A stretch of DNA of 64,000 nucleotides from Tenebrio molitor (Eukaryota; Arthropoda; Insecta; Coleoptera; Tenebrionidae), in contig NC_091048.1 of assembly GCF_963966145.1 (NCBI RefSeq), positions 28,086,001 through 28,150,000 of the forward strand. The letters run 5' to 3'. Below the pieces are notes generated by a model that was given only the letters and a program-made list of their open reading frames with translations, was not told the origin of the DNA and did no database searches. The position numbers were made by a program, and so were the translations under genes. Shown piece after piece: positions 34,142 to 46,148 of this stretch. Each line of letters starts with the position of its first letter. Positions within the stretch are counted from its first letter, which is position 1.

Positions 34142-36496
34142 TTTCCAATCATTACGGATTGATCGAGTCCCAAATCGGATTGATCGGTGCGCGCGTTCCG
34201 GGGATGCATCTCCGACAATTTCAGCCTTGAAGTGGAAAGGTCACTGACACAAGGAAGATGATTTATGTTGCCCAATTTAAAACAGGAAAGAGCAACATTA
34301 TAATTATTTTGAAATAAATTCAAGACGCGCATTAAGATTATTTATACCTAATGCATTTTTGTTTATTTATTATGATTTATGGGCGAGCGGAGGAAGACGA
34401 TGATTGTCGAGTGGAATTTTCCCGAAGCGCTGCAGGGGTGTTGTGAAATAATTGTTGGCGAACGGACGATTGGAAATGTTGCAATTGTCGGACAATAAAT
34501 TGCGTCACGAAATAGTGATATTATTCGAAACAATTGTTGTAATTATGAGGTCGCAAAGACCTTATTAAAGTTGCAAGTAATTGTCGCCGGGTAGGGAGGC
34601 ATTACGCTCCGGGAACTATTTGCAAAGCCGCAAAAGCTCCATGTTTGCATTTAAACGAAGTAAATATGGAAACAGTTGTTTGTACACAAGTTGCTCCGGC
34701 GTAGGTAAATATCGTCCGGATTCCCCGGAAAAGTCCGGCGCCCGCGCGAAATTAAATTTGTGACGCGATCAAGTGTTCGGGGCCGACCCCCGCGACCGAT
34801 GTTTATTTTTCCCCTCGTTATCTGATCCCCGTACAACATTCCGGTTATTTACAGCCAGGATCTACCTGTAATTATACACCTTACGGAGTTCAACACGAGG
34901 CAATTATCATAAATTAAATTTCGTTTCTTCCCCACGGATTATCGGAGCCTCGCCCGCCGTTAGTGAGTTAGTGCCCCTCGTAAATACGTCGACCGGATTT
35001 TAATTCGGTGCGATTGAGCCGTACCGGAGTCCGGAGTCGGAAAAAATCGATTTGCATAAGTATGTCGCGCGGTGATTTCTTCCCGGTCCGGAACCGTCGA
35101 CCTCTTTTGTTTGTTGATGTTGACGAATTAATCGGGCCGAGTACCTTTCGTGCCGACGGTGCAGACGGCGTGTCTATAGTCCGACGGGTGCGGCGCGAGG
35201 TTTTGACTCGTGTATGGTGGAGGCGCGAGTGTGGGCGATGTTGACGCTGACGACCGACGGTTTTGGGTGATTTTAACAATTTGTGGAAATCTGGAATCTG
35301 TTTTTCTTTTTGTCTGGGTGGTGTTTGCCGTACAGTCGTTCTAAATTCCGTAATGTTTGTTGGAATTACACAAGTCTGTTTGCTGTTTGTTGCATTGCCT
35401 CAGGAGCTAAGTTTACAATTAAAATTCATGGCTGGGTACAGCACTGTAAATAAAACACTCACTTTATTGTGTTCTCCAAGTAGTGGAGCTACAATGTATT
35501 TGCCTAACTTGTTCAAAAGACCGTACAAGAGTGTAGTGGGCGGCTGCGATTAGAAAATATTACCAGAGTGGTGGATGGGATGGGTTTTTGAAAAATTCAA
35601 CTCAAAATTTTATCATTACGAAAATTCAGATTTTCCAAATTTATATTGTGGCTTAACTCGTTATCCGTTACATCTTTTTTAAATTAATTTCATTTTTTTT
35701 TATAAACGTCAGTTGTTTTTCTCAGTGCTCGATTTTAGCGTAAAAATCCTCACGTGTTCTTACTTTTGACACCTTGGAACACTTTAAGCTCACAACGCGA
35801 GAGTTGGAAAATATTCCCAAAAGTCTTCACCTGCAGAAGCCTTTGGTAAATTGGGATATGTTTAGTAATTTAGTGCTCGTGTAACTGTTTTTGACTGGTT
35901 TGGGCAAAACAGGTCAGACCAGAATATTGCTTTCAAATGTGTTATTATACGTAGCTGCTCAGTATTAATGATAAATGTAAAGAAAAAACAATTCTTTCGA
36001 TTCGTTATTTCAAATATTTTCTTTATTTACCTTAAACCCAGTGCTAATTTTTGCTTAGATTTAATGGGTGATGAAAAAATCTTCTCATAATCTTTATTGT
36101 CTTTTTGCAACTTTTGGTTTTTCTAGAAAGTGCATCACGATTTTGTTGTAATTTTTGGTGCAGGAAAATTACTAATTCTTATCACTAACTCAAATTTGGA
36201 GAAATTTTGGTTAACTAAAATATTCCTTTTATCAAGCTCTTGTTTATTATGCGACTAAGAACGTCAAATTTACTCATTAAAAAATGAAATAATGATGTAA
36301 TTTACGTGCATATTAATTAAGTTCTTGTTTTGTCTCATTTTTGCTGTTTTCAAAATGATCCGTTGTAAACTTTTGCCAGATGAGAACGCGTGTTATCTTG
36401 TTGAAACCTGAAATTATCTTTCTCTGTGAGAACTTGGATGAAAAGTATTTTCATTTTTTTTATCGACTACATCGTAAAGCACACTTGGAGAAGCAA
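34142..36496. other. Non-coding DNA
   Basis: 34380-35240 alternates AT-rich and CpG-rich DNA. A 68-codon open stretch at 35353-35553 (+), after a CCTCAG acceptor-like word at about 35400, reads SPSSGATMYLPNLFKRPYKS near its end; I do not recognise it. 35560-36490 is AT-rich with nothing identified. Confidence 0.35.
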
Positions 36497-36680
36497 CCCA
36501 AGAGGCTTAACTGATCGAGCTTTTGTTATATTGGGAGGATTTATGTGCTGTAAAGGTGGTCACGAAAGCAGACCCAAATCACATTGTTTCGAAACCGTTG
36601 AAATTAGTATATACAGATGAAACTGATAAATCTTTTTTTTTATTTTTGCATACTAATCCGATCAGATTGCTGCCATATTT

Positions 36681-36800
36681 GAGTTTTAGCCAATGACAAG
36701 CAAATGACAGCTACACTTACCTAATGCTCTAGTGAAGTCATCGAATATTATATCAGTGCATTAATTTTTTGTCAGGTGCTTGTCATTGGCAGAAATTCAA
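36681..36800. mobile_element. Short inverted-repeat element
   Basis: GAGTTTTAGCCAATGACAAG at 36681 and, inverted, CTTGTCATTGGCAGAAATTC at 36779 form arms of about 30 bp with a few mismatches around a centre of about 60 bp. It encodes nothing. A MITE remnant is likely; target duplication not settled. Confidence 0.6.
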
Positions 36801-36974
36801 ATTAAGCAGTGATTTTCATTTTCGTTTTAATTTCTCTTCAGAAAATAGTGTACTAAAATATTTCCCTGGTGTTGATCAATACAAGTGTAAACAGTTCTTA
36901 TTATTTTTTAGTTGTCGGATACATAAAACATGAGACTTATTCTTTTAAAAAATAGTTACATACATATTTGTAGG

Positions 36975-37098
36975 TATATCAAGGCCGCGAAATCATTCTT
37001 CGAGAGAAAAATTGACGCCGAGGGCGGCTTGCGACCGAGGCAGACAATCTCGTGGATGTTAAAGAATTTCGCAGCCAAAGTGTACACAACATTTTTTT
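36975..37098. repeat. Dispersed repeat C, copy 1
   Basis: TATATCAAGGCCGCGAAATC begins a block matched at 44250-44376. Shared words continue: GAGAAAAATTG, CGCCGAGG, CCGAGGCAG, ACAATCTCG, GATGTTAAAG, ATTTCGCA/ATTTCACG. A minus-strand reading aligns over about 33 residues in both copies (each contains FAALIY and SATIFL/SASIFL) with one short indel, but neither copy is a full ORF. Confidence 0.75.
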
Positions 37099-37330
37099 CA
37101 TTTCTGCGCCTTTCAGAATTATCTATTTTTGCTTTTATTATTTATTTGTTTCCATAAAAACTTGAAAATAATCCAAAAATATATAATCTGTCAAGCTTTT
37201 GCTATATTGGGAGGATTCACGTACTTTAGAGAGTGGTCACGAACAATTCCACTATTTTTCAGACTTTAAGTCGACTTAAGAAATGACCTTCAAGCCTTAA
37301 CTGGTCAAGCTTTTGCTATTCTGAACTATA

Positions 37331-37712
37331 ATATTCCGATTAAAAAAAATCGTAGCGTCAGCATTAACCGCGGCAAGAAAATCTTTCTAAAAATATTTTG
37401 AATTTTTTTGACCACGCACAAACAAAACTAAAAGATTTTCTTCAAAATGTTTTGAAATATTTTTTCTATTTCTACATAGTAGAGATTATTTTGTGGCCAC
37501 GAAAGAGTGAAACATCTTTCGTCGCCCACGTGATTGAACTGATTTTTCTTGGCACTGGTCTCGAGAATATGTATTTTGGAACCCTCTTTTTTTCTTAAAC
37601 ATGTGCGATACCTTGAACCTCGACGTTAGATTCCTAAGTTTTTCTTCTTTGCTTTCACGATTGCAATTCAGTAACTCAACCGAGAAATTTACAGCGACCG
37701 CAATATTGCCGC
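37331..37712. other. Non-coding DNA
   Basis: AT-rich; no gene recognised. Confidence 0.4.
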
Positions 37713-37745
37713 GTGCTTAACCCCATTGAATTTGTGTGGGACTAT
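37713..37745 (+). pseudogene. Tc1/mariner transposase scrap
   Basis: Reads VLNPIEFVWDY followed by a stop, matching the Tc1/mariner block S-P-D-L-N-P-I-E-x-x-W that carries the last catalytic acid region. The codons just upstream (LQRPQYCR) fit the W-P-x-x-S-P position loosely. Frame is lost outside this block. It is unlinked to the 29.5-kb relic. Confidence 0.55.
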
Positions 37746-39701
37746 TAATGGCCGTCTGGAAAACTGACTCAATCTGTCGTTGATCAAATCGATCATTTCG
37801 GGATCGGAATTTCTAAAATTTTTCGATTCGAACACTGTCACCTGTTCCGACCTGCTCTAGCTCTTGGAGATTTATCTTGGGGGTCTGGGTGGTGACAAGC
37901 TCGTGCGGATTCCTCTACAGCTTACAATGAAACGTCTGCGAGGGTTTCTCGAGTGTTAAACAGTGTCGGTTCGGGTAACCCTATCCTCTCGGCCGGTGGC
38001 TGAAGGACCACCCGTTCCGGGCATCAGATGGCACGCATGTCTTCGCTCGATCGGCTCCATAATCGAATCTGACCCGATGCCTCGGCCCGTGCCCATCTGT
38101 CGTCGCGTCTCGTCCGCACAAAACTCCAGAAAAATCCGGAGTTCGGTGGAGAAAGACAGACCGGCCGGAATGCGGATCTAATAAGGCAATCAATAATCCA
38201 ATCACAATGCCAGTCGGCAATAATAATTATGTAAATGGTCGCAACTAGGTTAGTGAGAGGCCGTCCATTTTGTGGAAGCAGTTGCATTTATTTAGCTGAC
38301 ACTGCCGTTGCAGGAACTCGTTACCGTTGCCGGGTCAATTTGGACCGGATCGAGAGATTTTCGTTGCGGTCGTCTTCCGAAGACGAAGAAGCATGTGGGA
38401 CGTTCGCATCCGAGAAACCTGTTCAAAAGCCAGGTATCCGTCAAAACGCGTATTACATTGTAGTGCGGTTTAATGCATCGGCGGCCATATGGTGGATTTT
38501 ATCGTGAGTCGTTTTAAAAATTGTAAACGAGCGGCGAGGAGGGACGCGAGGATCAGGACGAGGCGTCGCGCGATCGGATAGTTTTTCGGATCCAATTAAA
38601 CAAACCGAAGGACTAACGGTAATTTATGGCCGGTGCAGTCGGATAATTAATAATTCTTAAGTGGCATCATTAATCATCTGTTAAAGAAAGTCAGATTAAT
38701 CACGTCGCGCCGGGAAATAATAATTTTATTGTTCGTGCGAGAGAGCCGTAAAGCGACCCCGATCGGACTGGCTGGAAGAATCCGGTAGCGCGCCCGGAGT
38801 ATGTGCCCTCCGCGATTAATCTCGGACCGGGGGCGTCGGCATTGTGTTTCTTATCGGGAGCGGTCCACGTGTCGCGGGCGGTCCCGACGTCCGCCGCCGC
38901 CACCTTATTTATTCATTACGCGTCCCGGAGATATATATTTTCACTTCATACAGTCGATCGGGACGGACGATGAATTTTAATGGGGGCATTAGCGAGGAAG
39001 CTGGCGAAATAAAATCCGCCGCCACCGGAACATTTTTTTTTCCATCTCGACGCCCTGTCGCATTTTGTTTTCGCAGGGAATCTCATTACAATCTGGACTT
39101 TCATGGAGCGCCAGCCCATTCACGGGACCACTCTAATTTCGTTTTTTTTTTGCTTTTCTCGCGCCCAAGCCATAATTGAAATCATTATTCTATACAAATT
39201 GCTTCCGCGCCTTTATGGTTGTTCGCGGTAAACGGATGAAGAGATTTTCTTTTTATTTCGGCGAGGAGGATTTTTGCGAGTTTGCGCCGCGGAAGAGCGG
39301 CCAAAATCAGGATCGAGGACGATTCCCAAAGATGCGAAGCGATTTCGTTCTTTGTCTTTTAAAACACCCACTTATCCAAAAGCAAAACACTTCAAATACT
39401 TTATTTTTACTCGTTTCATAATACATAATTAGATTTTTAGGCACCCTTAATGAAAACGGTAATTTTACGTACTCACAACCGGACGGAAAGTAATCTTTTC
39501 GGACGCACCTTCTCGGACGCTGGCCGTGGCGCCATCTGTTGGTCTGTTTAGTAAGTTAGCCACGAAACTGACAAAACCGATAATTATTCTATCACCATAA
39601 ATTATGTAAATAAATATGTAATTGTATTACAAATACATACATTGTAAATTTCTAGTTTTCTTGGCAAGCTGGTAATAAATTCTATAAAAAAAAATGTTAT
39701 A
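37746..39701. other. Non-coding DNA with CpG-rich blocks
   Basis: CpG-rich at 37970-38180, 38520-38600 and 38740-38930. Open frames on both strands lack motifs. Near 39520 there is GGCGCCATCTGTTGG, an E-box-containing word that is common in insect DNA. No gene called. Confidence 0.35.
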
Positions 39702-40208
39702 CAGGGTGATTTTGAAAGTTGTGCAGATATTTTAATCACGAGCTACTGATGGCTTCATGTAGAACTCGGAATTTTTTTTTTTTTAAATTCTGTCAAAAAA
39801 TAAAATGACATTTATTTTTTAAATTGCTTTTAGTCTTCTACGTTGTCAAACAACCTCGTCGGTAAAATTTCAGCACATTTTAAAAATACAGCCTGTATAT
39901 CATATTTTATAAAACGTACACCAATGCGGTTTCCTTGTTTTAAAGCATATTTCCTATAGGTTACTTCACATTGGCGTACATTTTATAAAACATGATATAC
40001 AAGGGTGTATTTTTAAAATGTGCCGAAATTTTACCTACGAGGTTATAGGACAACGTAGAAAACTAAAAGCGATTAAAAAAAATTGTAGCTCAAAAAATAA
40101 ATGTCATTTTATTTTTTGACATAGAATTTTGTAAATATTTTTTCCGAGTTCCTCATGAAGCCAGTAGCTCGTGATTAAAATTTCTGCACAACTCTCAAAA
40201 ACACCCTG
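39702..40208. mobile_element. Foldback (long-TIR) element, full-length copy 1
   Basis: A 507-bp palindromic element flanked by TA at 39700-39701 and 40209-40210. The ends are CAGGGTGATTTTGAAAGTTG and, inverted, CAACTCTCAAAAACACCCTG, and pairing continues for about 230 bp per arm. The unpaired centre, about 40 bp, reads GGTTTCCTTGTTTTAAAGCA onward. Inner copies of the end motif (AGCCTGTATA at left, TATACAAGGGTG at right) flank the centre in the opposite polarity. It encodes nothing. The TA target and the CAGGGTG ends suggest mobilisation by a Tc1/mariner-type transposase (inference). Confidence 0.88.
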
Positions 40209-40280
40209 TATTTTTTAATACCAAAAAATACCAAACCACTTGCGCAGCTAGTTATCGTAGCAGTAACATAGAAGATTTAA

Positions 40281-40600
40281 GTGCAGAAATCTCCACGGTC
40301 TGTCCCCTTCTCACGGGTGGTGGTTGTCATTTTTGTCGTAATGCCGCCACCAGGAAGTCGTGACGAATCCTCTCGCTCCTTTGTATTTTGGCGTGCGTGC
40401 GGCTGGCGAGAGTCGTCGTCTGCACGCGTAATCTCGGCTCGTTCGTCTCGTGTCTGTCGCGATCGATTGAGTCGTTTAGCACGGCGACCGCAGCAGATTA
40501 GTCCGGGGCCGCCTCCGCGAACGCGTCCCAGCCGGCGGCACGCGACCGCTGTCCGCCTCCGTCGCCGTCCGCCCCCGCCGTTCGCCTAACAGGTGTCGGA
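40281..40600 (+). promoter_or_regulatory. CpG-rich block, possible promoter or 5' exon
   Basis: Dense CpG DNA with words such as GTCGTCTGCACGCG and CGTTCGTCTCGTGTCTGTCG. CCTAACAG|GTGTCGG at about 40590 could be a donor ending an untranslated first exon. The frame is open for 102 codons but the product is arginine/proline-rich without motifs. No TATA box seen. Confidence 0.25.
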
Positions 40601-42660
40601 TGTCTCGCGCCGACCCCCACGACGCCGGCCGCCGCGACACGTCGCTCCGGTTTATCGCTCTCGTCCGGAATCGACCGGAGCGCTCATTTCAGATCTCTAT
40701 CGATGAATAGCGCGGATGCCTTCGTGGCCGTTTCGCCTTTTAAGGCACCACCTGAGAGGCGAATTTTTTTCCAGGACTTTGTGCGTGTTCATATTGTAAT
40801 GGGCGCCGAACGACATCGCCCATGAATTATTTATGGAGCGTTGTTTCGTTGTAGTTCGCGTCCATTGTGCTGTCGAGATTCGCCCCGGCTGGAATGCGAT
40901 CGTCGCGACGCCGACACACAAAAAATCTTCTTCTTCTGTGGGAATTTCGTGACCGTTGACCCCCGATCGTGGCCGAGGAGGGCACCCATCGTGGGAGGAA
41001 CCAGTTCCCCGTCCGCTTTTTCGTCTTTTATTCCGGATAATTATATGGTTTTTGTTTTTCATCGTCAATCATCTCGATAACGCTGATTCCTAGCCCGTTA
41101 CCTTACTTATCTCTCTACCATCGATTTATCTCCGAGTAATTGCCATCGGGAAACGTCAATAATTCTTGTTTGTTTTCTCCCTCCGATCGATCCACGCGGC
41201 AGACCTTCAATCCTTGAAAAATCTCCTCCAATTTCATTTTCACCGCGGCCAAAGCGACTTCATGGGACTAATAACAATGGCAGAGATAAGATCAGGCCGG
41301 AAGAGAACAAAGAACAAAGGAAGTTCGTTAATGCGCTTTCTGTTCATAACAAGACAGAAATGGATATTATTTAATAAAAAACGGAATGCTAATATGGCGA
41401 TAAGGAACGCGATGGAGAATTAGATTAAATTCTTGACCTCGCCGCTCCAGGGTTTGGCTTTTCAGGAAGCTGTTCCACTTCCACAGCTCCATTTTCTAAA
41501 CGTCTCCACTAGATTTATTATGATCTCCAGTTGTCGCAGCGATCTTTTTCCTCCTCCTCCTCCTGGCGAAGAGATTTTTTTTTGACGTGGAAGTGTCAAA
41601 CGCGAAATTTATCGTAATGGTTCGGGCTTTAAGTGGCTCCAGACCCGATAATGGAATTGGTGGTTGCGTATTTTAAGCCCGAGCGGATTTGATAGATTTT
41701 AAAAGAAAATTATGACGTCGTAAAAATTATCTGTCGGTGAGGAGATACTCAAAAGCCGAAGACAAGAGCGTTGCAAATTAACCGATTACAGTAACTGCCG
41801 ACTCTTCGCGATTCCGTTTTAAATCGAGCGGCTCGTAAAAATCGCCAGATGCGATACAGCGGAATAGGAGAGGTGTCGGGGGCGAGCCTTGCGGCGCCCC
41901 GCGAGTCTCGCCGCTCGTGGTGATCACCGTGATTGGGTGTTTTTTGTTGAAAGTTGATAATCCAAGTGGCGTTTTGTTTTTTCGGCCATCAAACAATCTC
42001 CTCGCATTAACAATTTCCTGTTGTAAGCGTCATAATGGCAGACAGTTGGCCGCAATTGCTCCGCATGTCAGTCGGACTGGATTCGAGCAACAATGTCCGC
42101 GAGATCCATCAGCTTTCGCGAAGATTTTGTCTCTTTTTCACCACAGTCGCGATAACGAATTCGTCCGGTAACCGTTGCATTGGCAACGCGGGTTCACCCC
42201 TCGTCGAGGGGTGTCGGCGATGGGAGCGCGCCGCTGTCCATTTATTGGTTTTGTTGTGGCTGGCCGTTGTTTTTTTCAGTTGATTCGGGGTCTATGACCC
42301 GCAGCCTCCGGCTGTACATTGTACTACCCTATGACCTCGCATACCAACTATACCTGTTCTCTTGGCTGCTGCTGCTCGCTGGTGCCTGTTTGTACTTACC
42401 TTCGTCTCTTCTCCGCCCCGAGACGCGGCCCAGGTTCGGCCGATCGCCGGATTTACTTACTCTCGATGGTCGCGGTTTCATGAATTATTGTTGCGACGCG
42501 TTTCGTCAATTAGCGTGTTTGGACGGGTGCCCGGTGGGGTTCGTCGCAGCCACGGAAAGGAGGCCGATGCGTTTCGGACAGCGGCTGGTGTTGAGCTTCT
42601 TTGTGGTCTTGGTTCACGTGAGAGCTTGACCCCTCGAAGGGTGGCGTGGAACTTTTAGTT
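40601..42660. other. Non-coding DNA with CpG-rich blocks
   Basis: CpG-rich at 40600-40700, 40850-41010, 41870-41920 and 42170-42640. Several open frames of 80-149 codons on either strand lack motifs. A consensus minus-strand donor (ACGAAG|GTAAGT) is at 42400/42399. An RFX-like palindrome lies at 42174-42187. Confidence 0.35.
42174..42187. promoter_or_regulatory. RFX X-box-like palindrome
   Basis: GTTGCATTGGCAAC matches the RFX X-box (GTNRCC, spacer 0-3, RGYAAC) with one mismatch and is a perfect GTTGC/GCAAC inverted repeat. X-boxes control ciliary and other genes in animals. No recognised gene lies beside it, so function is inference. Confidence 0.35.
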
Positions 42661-44249
42661 CCACCCTGACATTTTCCAGCAGCTTCCTAAAGTTCGAAAA
42701 GGGGAAAAAATAGAAATCAGTTTCCACCTAAATATTTTTCTACTGTCTCTGTAGAAAGTTGGCATTTCCTTCCTCGTTTTGGATTTGAAAGTATAGTATT
42801 TACTAGGGAAAAAAAATAAAAACGTCAGATTGGCATTTCTAGATAATTTAATCAAATTTTAACATTCTGAGTAATTTCTAATGAGACCAGATATTTTTCT
42901 TAATCTTCAGAGCGTTTATTTTTAACATGGAATGGAATATGATTTTAACATTTTCGACTCGCTTGAAGAATAAGTCAAAAATAACATCTTCCCTAATTTT
43001 TTTTCTCACACTACTCCGTGGATTTTTTTTTTTTTTGTAATCAATACAGTTATGCCAATTTAGTCTCCTCAAGAATATCTTGGAAAAAGATTTCCTCAAA
43101 ATCACCAACGTAAACCATTCTCTCAAAGAGAAGACATAATAAACTGTCCATAAATCGCAACCTTGATAACGGCAAGTGTGCTTACTGTGACAATCTAATT
43201 TGAAAAAAGTTTAATAAAAATTGTAAGGATTTTTTTAAAGAATAAAAAGCAAGTAGCAGAAGGTTTTTTATGAGCACCCCTGATGAAAAGCGTCTTTATT
43301 ATTTTTACTGATCATTTGATAATAACATTAACAATTTTTTTACGGTGACCGGAGACCGAAGTAGTCTTGGTTCTGTTAAAAAAGTTCAATAAAATAAGAA
43401 TCTGTGATTGTTTAATCTCCATTTATTATTTGAGGCCCAGTAAATTGCCTCGGCTAGTTCAAGAGATGTAAATTCCTTCGAAGGCTGTTTTCTTTTCTTT
43501 TGTACTTACCGTTGGGTGTTCAAACAAGGTCCGCATTCTTGTTAAACTAAGAGATTTCACTTTGAAAAACATGTTTGCCCCTTGTTAGAAAGGTACAAAT
43601 GATTTTTTTCTCAGATTGTCCTCGCCGTATCCGCATTTGTTGTTTGTAATTCCCTCCCGTAAAGTTTTTACGTCCTTTAAATTAATTTTTATGTTGTAAT
43701 TTATGAACGATTAAGTAATTTTTTATCATTGAAGATATTTGCAAGAGACAACTTCATACGAGTACGTTGCTAATTAACTTGAAGGTTTGTCAATTCCAAT
43801 TTAGAATGATTCATATCTGAAATACGGACAGAATTATATTTGTGTTTCCCGAATTTGTCCGACCTTCTAAATCGCGATAGCTTTTCAAATTAATATTAAT
43901 GTTGCGGTCGTATTCATTAAATCTGATTTTCCGAGGATTTTACTTCATCTAAAAAAAATTTTATTGGACTATAATTTATCCAAATTACGCATAAATTGCG
44001 TGCCGTAAAAAATAGATCGAAATATTTTTGCCAATTCTGATATTTCTAGAGCGACGATAAATTCCTTCGATAGTCGATTAAAAAGCTCATGTAAATTCCG
44101 GCGAAAGTCATTTTCTTTTCCTCCGCTCCAAACATTTAGTCTTTAGTTGGATTCACATTCAAGCTACGTTTTCCAGGATTACTTTTTAATTTCCGAATCA
44201 GATTTGGGGCAATATGACTAAGTTTTAGTCGACTCAAAATAGTTATTTG
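42661..44249. other. AT-rich DNA with degenerate internal repeats
   Basis: No gene recognised. GTAAATTCCTTCGAAGGCTG with TTTTCTTTTC (about 43470) and GTAAATTCCGGCGAAAGTCA with TTTTCTTTTC (about 44093) are diverged direct copies; a third (ACTCCTCCGATGGTTGTTAT) lies near 44423. Confidence 0.45.
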
Positions 44250-44376
44250 TATATCAAGGCCGCGAAATCATTCTTTAAACATGCCGGGAGAAAAATTGTC
44301 GCCGAGGTCGCGTGCCGCCGAGGCAGCACAATCTCGAGGATGTTAAAGGATTTCACGTAGGGTTGCACAAAAAATA
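44250..44376. repeat. Dispersed repeat C, copy 2
   Basis: Second copy of the 36975-37098 repeat; it has an extra 9 bases (TTTAAACATGCCGG region) after ATCATTC. It lies among the 43.4-44.9-kb degenerate repeats, which the first copy does not. Confidence 0.75.
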
Positions 44377-44602
44377 CGATTAATGAGGTCATTGTCGGTT
44401 TTTTTCTGATGCAGCGAGAAACTCCTCCGATGGTTGTTATTTTCCTCAATACAAATTCTAACTAAACGGTGCTATTTCTTCTCCTTGGAATATCTTTTTT
44501 TTAATGAACACAAGAAAGACGTTTCTCTCTTTTGTCATTACTATTTCTGTTTGTTTTTTAATTGCCTACATTAATATTATATTCTTGCAATTAATTTTTA
44601 TT

Positions 44603-44631
44603 CAGTAATTTATCACCGTCATAAATTACTG
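44603..44631. repeat. Perfect 11-bp hairpin
   Basis: CAGTAATTTAT (44603-44613) and ATAAATTACTG (44621-44631) are exact inverted repeats around the loop CACCGTC. No U-run follows, so it is not an obvious terminator. Confidence 0.8.
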
Positions 44632-46148
44632 CTCGACAGCTCCAAGGAACTGAAGATTAAGTACTTCTTGAATCTTTGTAAAAATCACAAATTACAGTCG
44701 ATCTCGACGAACATTTTCGACGGAATTGAATTATTTTTTTCTCTGATCAACATGACCACGAGCCCAGTTAAGATTAATTTATTGTGGTCTTAATTAATTA
44801 AAGTCCATCCCGAGAGACCTCCTCCTAAACACTTCATCTAAAAGCAGTTCACTTAATTATAATTTATCCAAATTATTAACGTTCATTAGCGTATCTGTTA
44901 GCATCACGTCCTTTTCAAGATCTCCAGATAAAAATGATGCGAAGGACGTCCGGAATCGGTTTTCTCTTCTTCCATTCCCGATTGGGTTCTTTCTCGCGGA
45001 CAATTAATTAATTGCTTCGCCGTGGGACTTGGGTGAATCGCAGCAGGTCCGTGAAAAATCCGTGGCCGAAGTCGGGAGCCCCCAAGTGGCGACTCTCGGG
45101 GGAGCGCCCCTCCCGAAAGTGTCGGGTTAGTGTAAATATTTTCCCGGCCGCAGATAAGCCATCCAGTCCGGAATTCGTGCACCGGGCAAATACTAATCCA
45201 CGATAAAATTCTGTTTACACGTAACAAGAGATAAGTTCCGGTCGGTTTCTGTTTAAACATAATAAAACAGGGCATCCCAGGGCACGGATTTGTTTCCGCG
45301 GCTCCCGGCCCCTTCCCTCCCGGTTGGGTTCTTTGTTAGCCGCAGCATCTTCGGCGCGTTTCCAGTAGAACCGGATTCTTGTATCCTTCAAGGTCGAGTC
45401 GTTCTGTTTCTGAAGGCGCGTGGTGTGTGTGGTGAAGTGGTGGCCCCTTTTCTCTTGCGTGATGATCGAGATTCGGCCGCGATGGGACACCTAGAACGAT
45501 GGGACACGCAAATACACCCGGCCAAAAAAATATATAAATTTGACGCCCTAATTTATGGATCTCTAAATTGGTATTATTATAATTTATCACGCTGTTAAAC
45601 GTTTTAATTAAGCGTAATTAAAAGTCAAGGCCGTTCTTGTTTGTGTGTTCGAGCGAGACGGAGCCACTCGTAACTGAAAAGTGGAGAATGGTTCTTGCAT
45701 ACATTTCGCGCTAAATTATATGTCAGCTTTCAGTTTATATTCGACTTTATTTTAACGTATGCAAATTTCCCTAGTAAATTATTTAAGTTATTATCGTTAT
45801 ATTTATACTGTCGTTCTTTATGTCCTAAGTGGGAATATGTGGTTTTTGTACACAGTGTTATTGTTGTGTGAACACACAGAGATAAGATTTGGTACAGGCC
45901 GACCAAAAGCTGCGACCTGTGACTGTGGAATTTCTTTTCAAAGAGAAATTTAGAAAGAAACTCGTACGTTATGTCGAACATTTCGTTTTACATCCTTATT
46001 TAAAAGAAAAAGCGGTAGCTAGAGCAGTCGCAGTATTCGCGAAAGAACTCCCAACTTCCCCCAGTACCAAATCAAAATTGTTTCAATGTTAAAGAAAAGT
46101 TAAGTCAATGAGAAAAAAATTGCTCGAGCAAATTGTATAGATACATAT
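44632..46148. other. Non-coding DNA
   Basis: AT-rich to 44990, then CpG-rich patches at 45010-45180 and 45280-45480 with both-strand open frames. A 67-codon plus frame at 45889-46092 (YVEHFVLHPYLKEKAVARAV in the middle) is balanced in composition but not recognised. Confidence 0.35.

Larger units (their letters stand above)
36506..37330. repeat. Degenerate repeat: AAGCTTTTGCTATATTGGGAGGA module, three partial copies
   Basis: CGAGCTTTTGTTATATTGGG at about 36518, CAAGCTTTTGCTATATTGGG at about 37193, and a shorter CAAGCTTTTGCTATTCTGAA at about 37307 are related. The first two continue through AGGATT and GTGGTCACGAA. The first and third also share CTTAACTG before the module. Confidence 0.65.
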
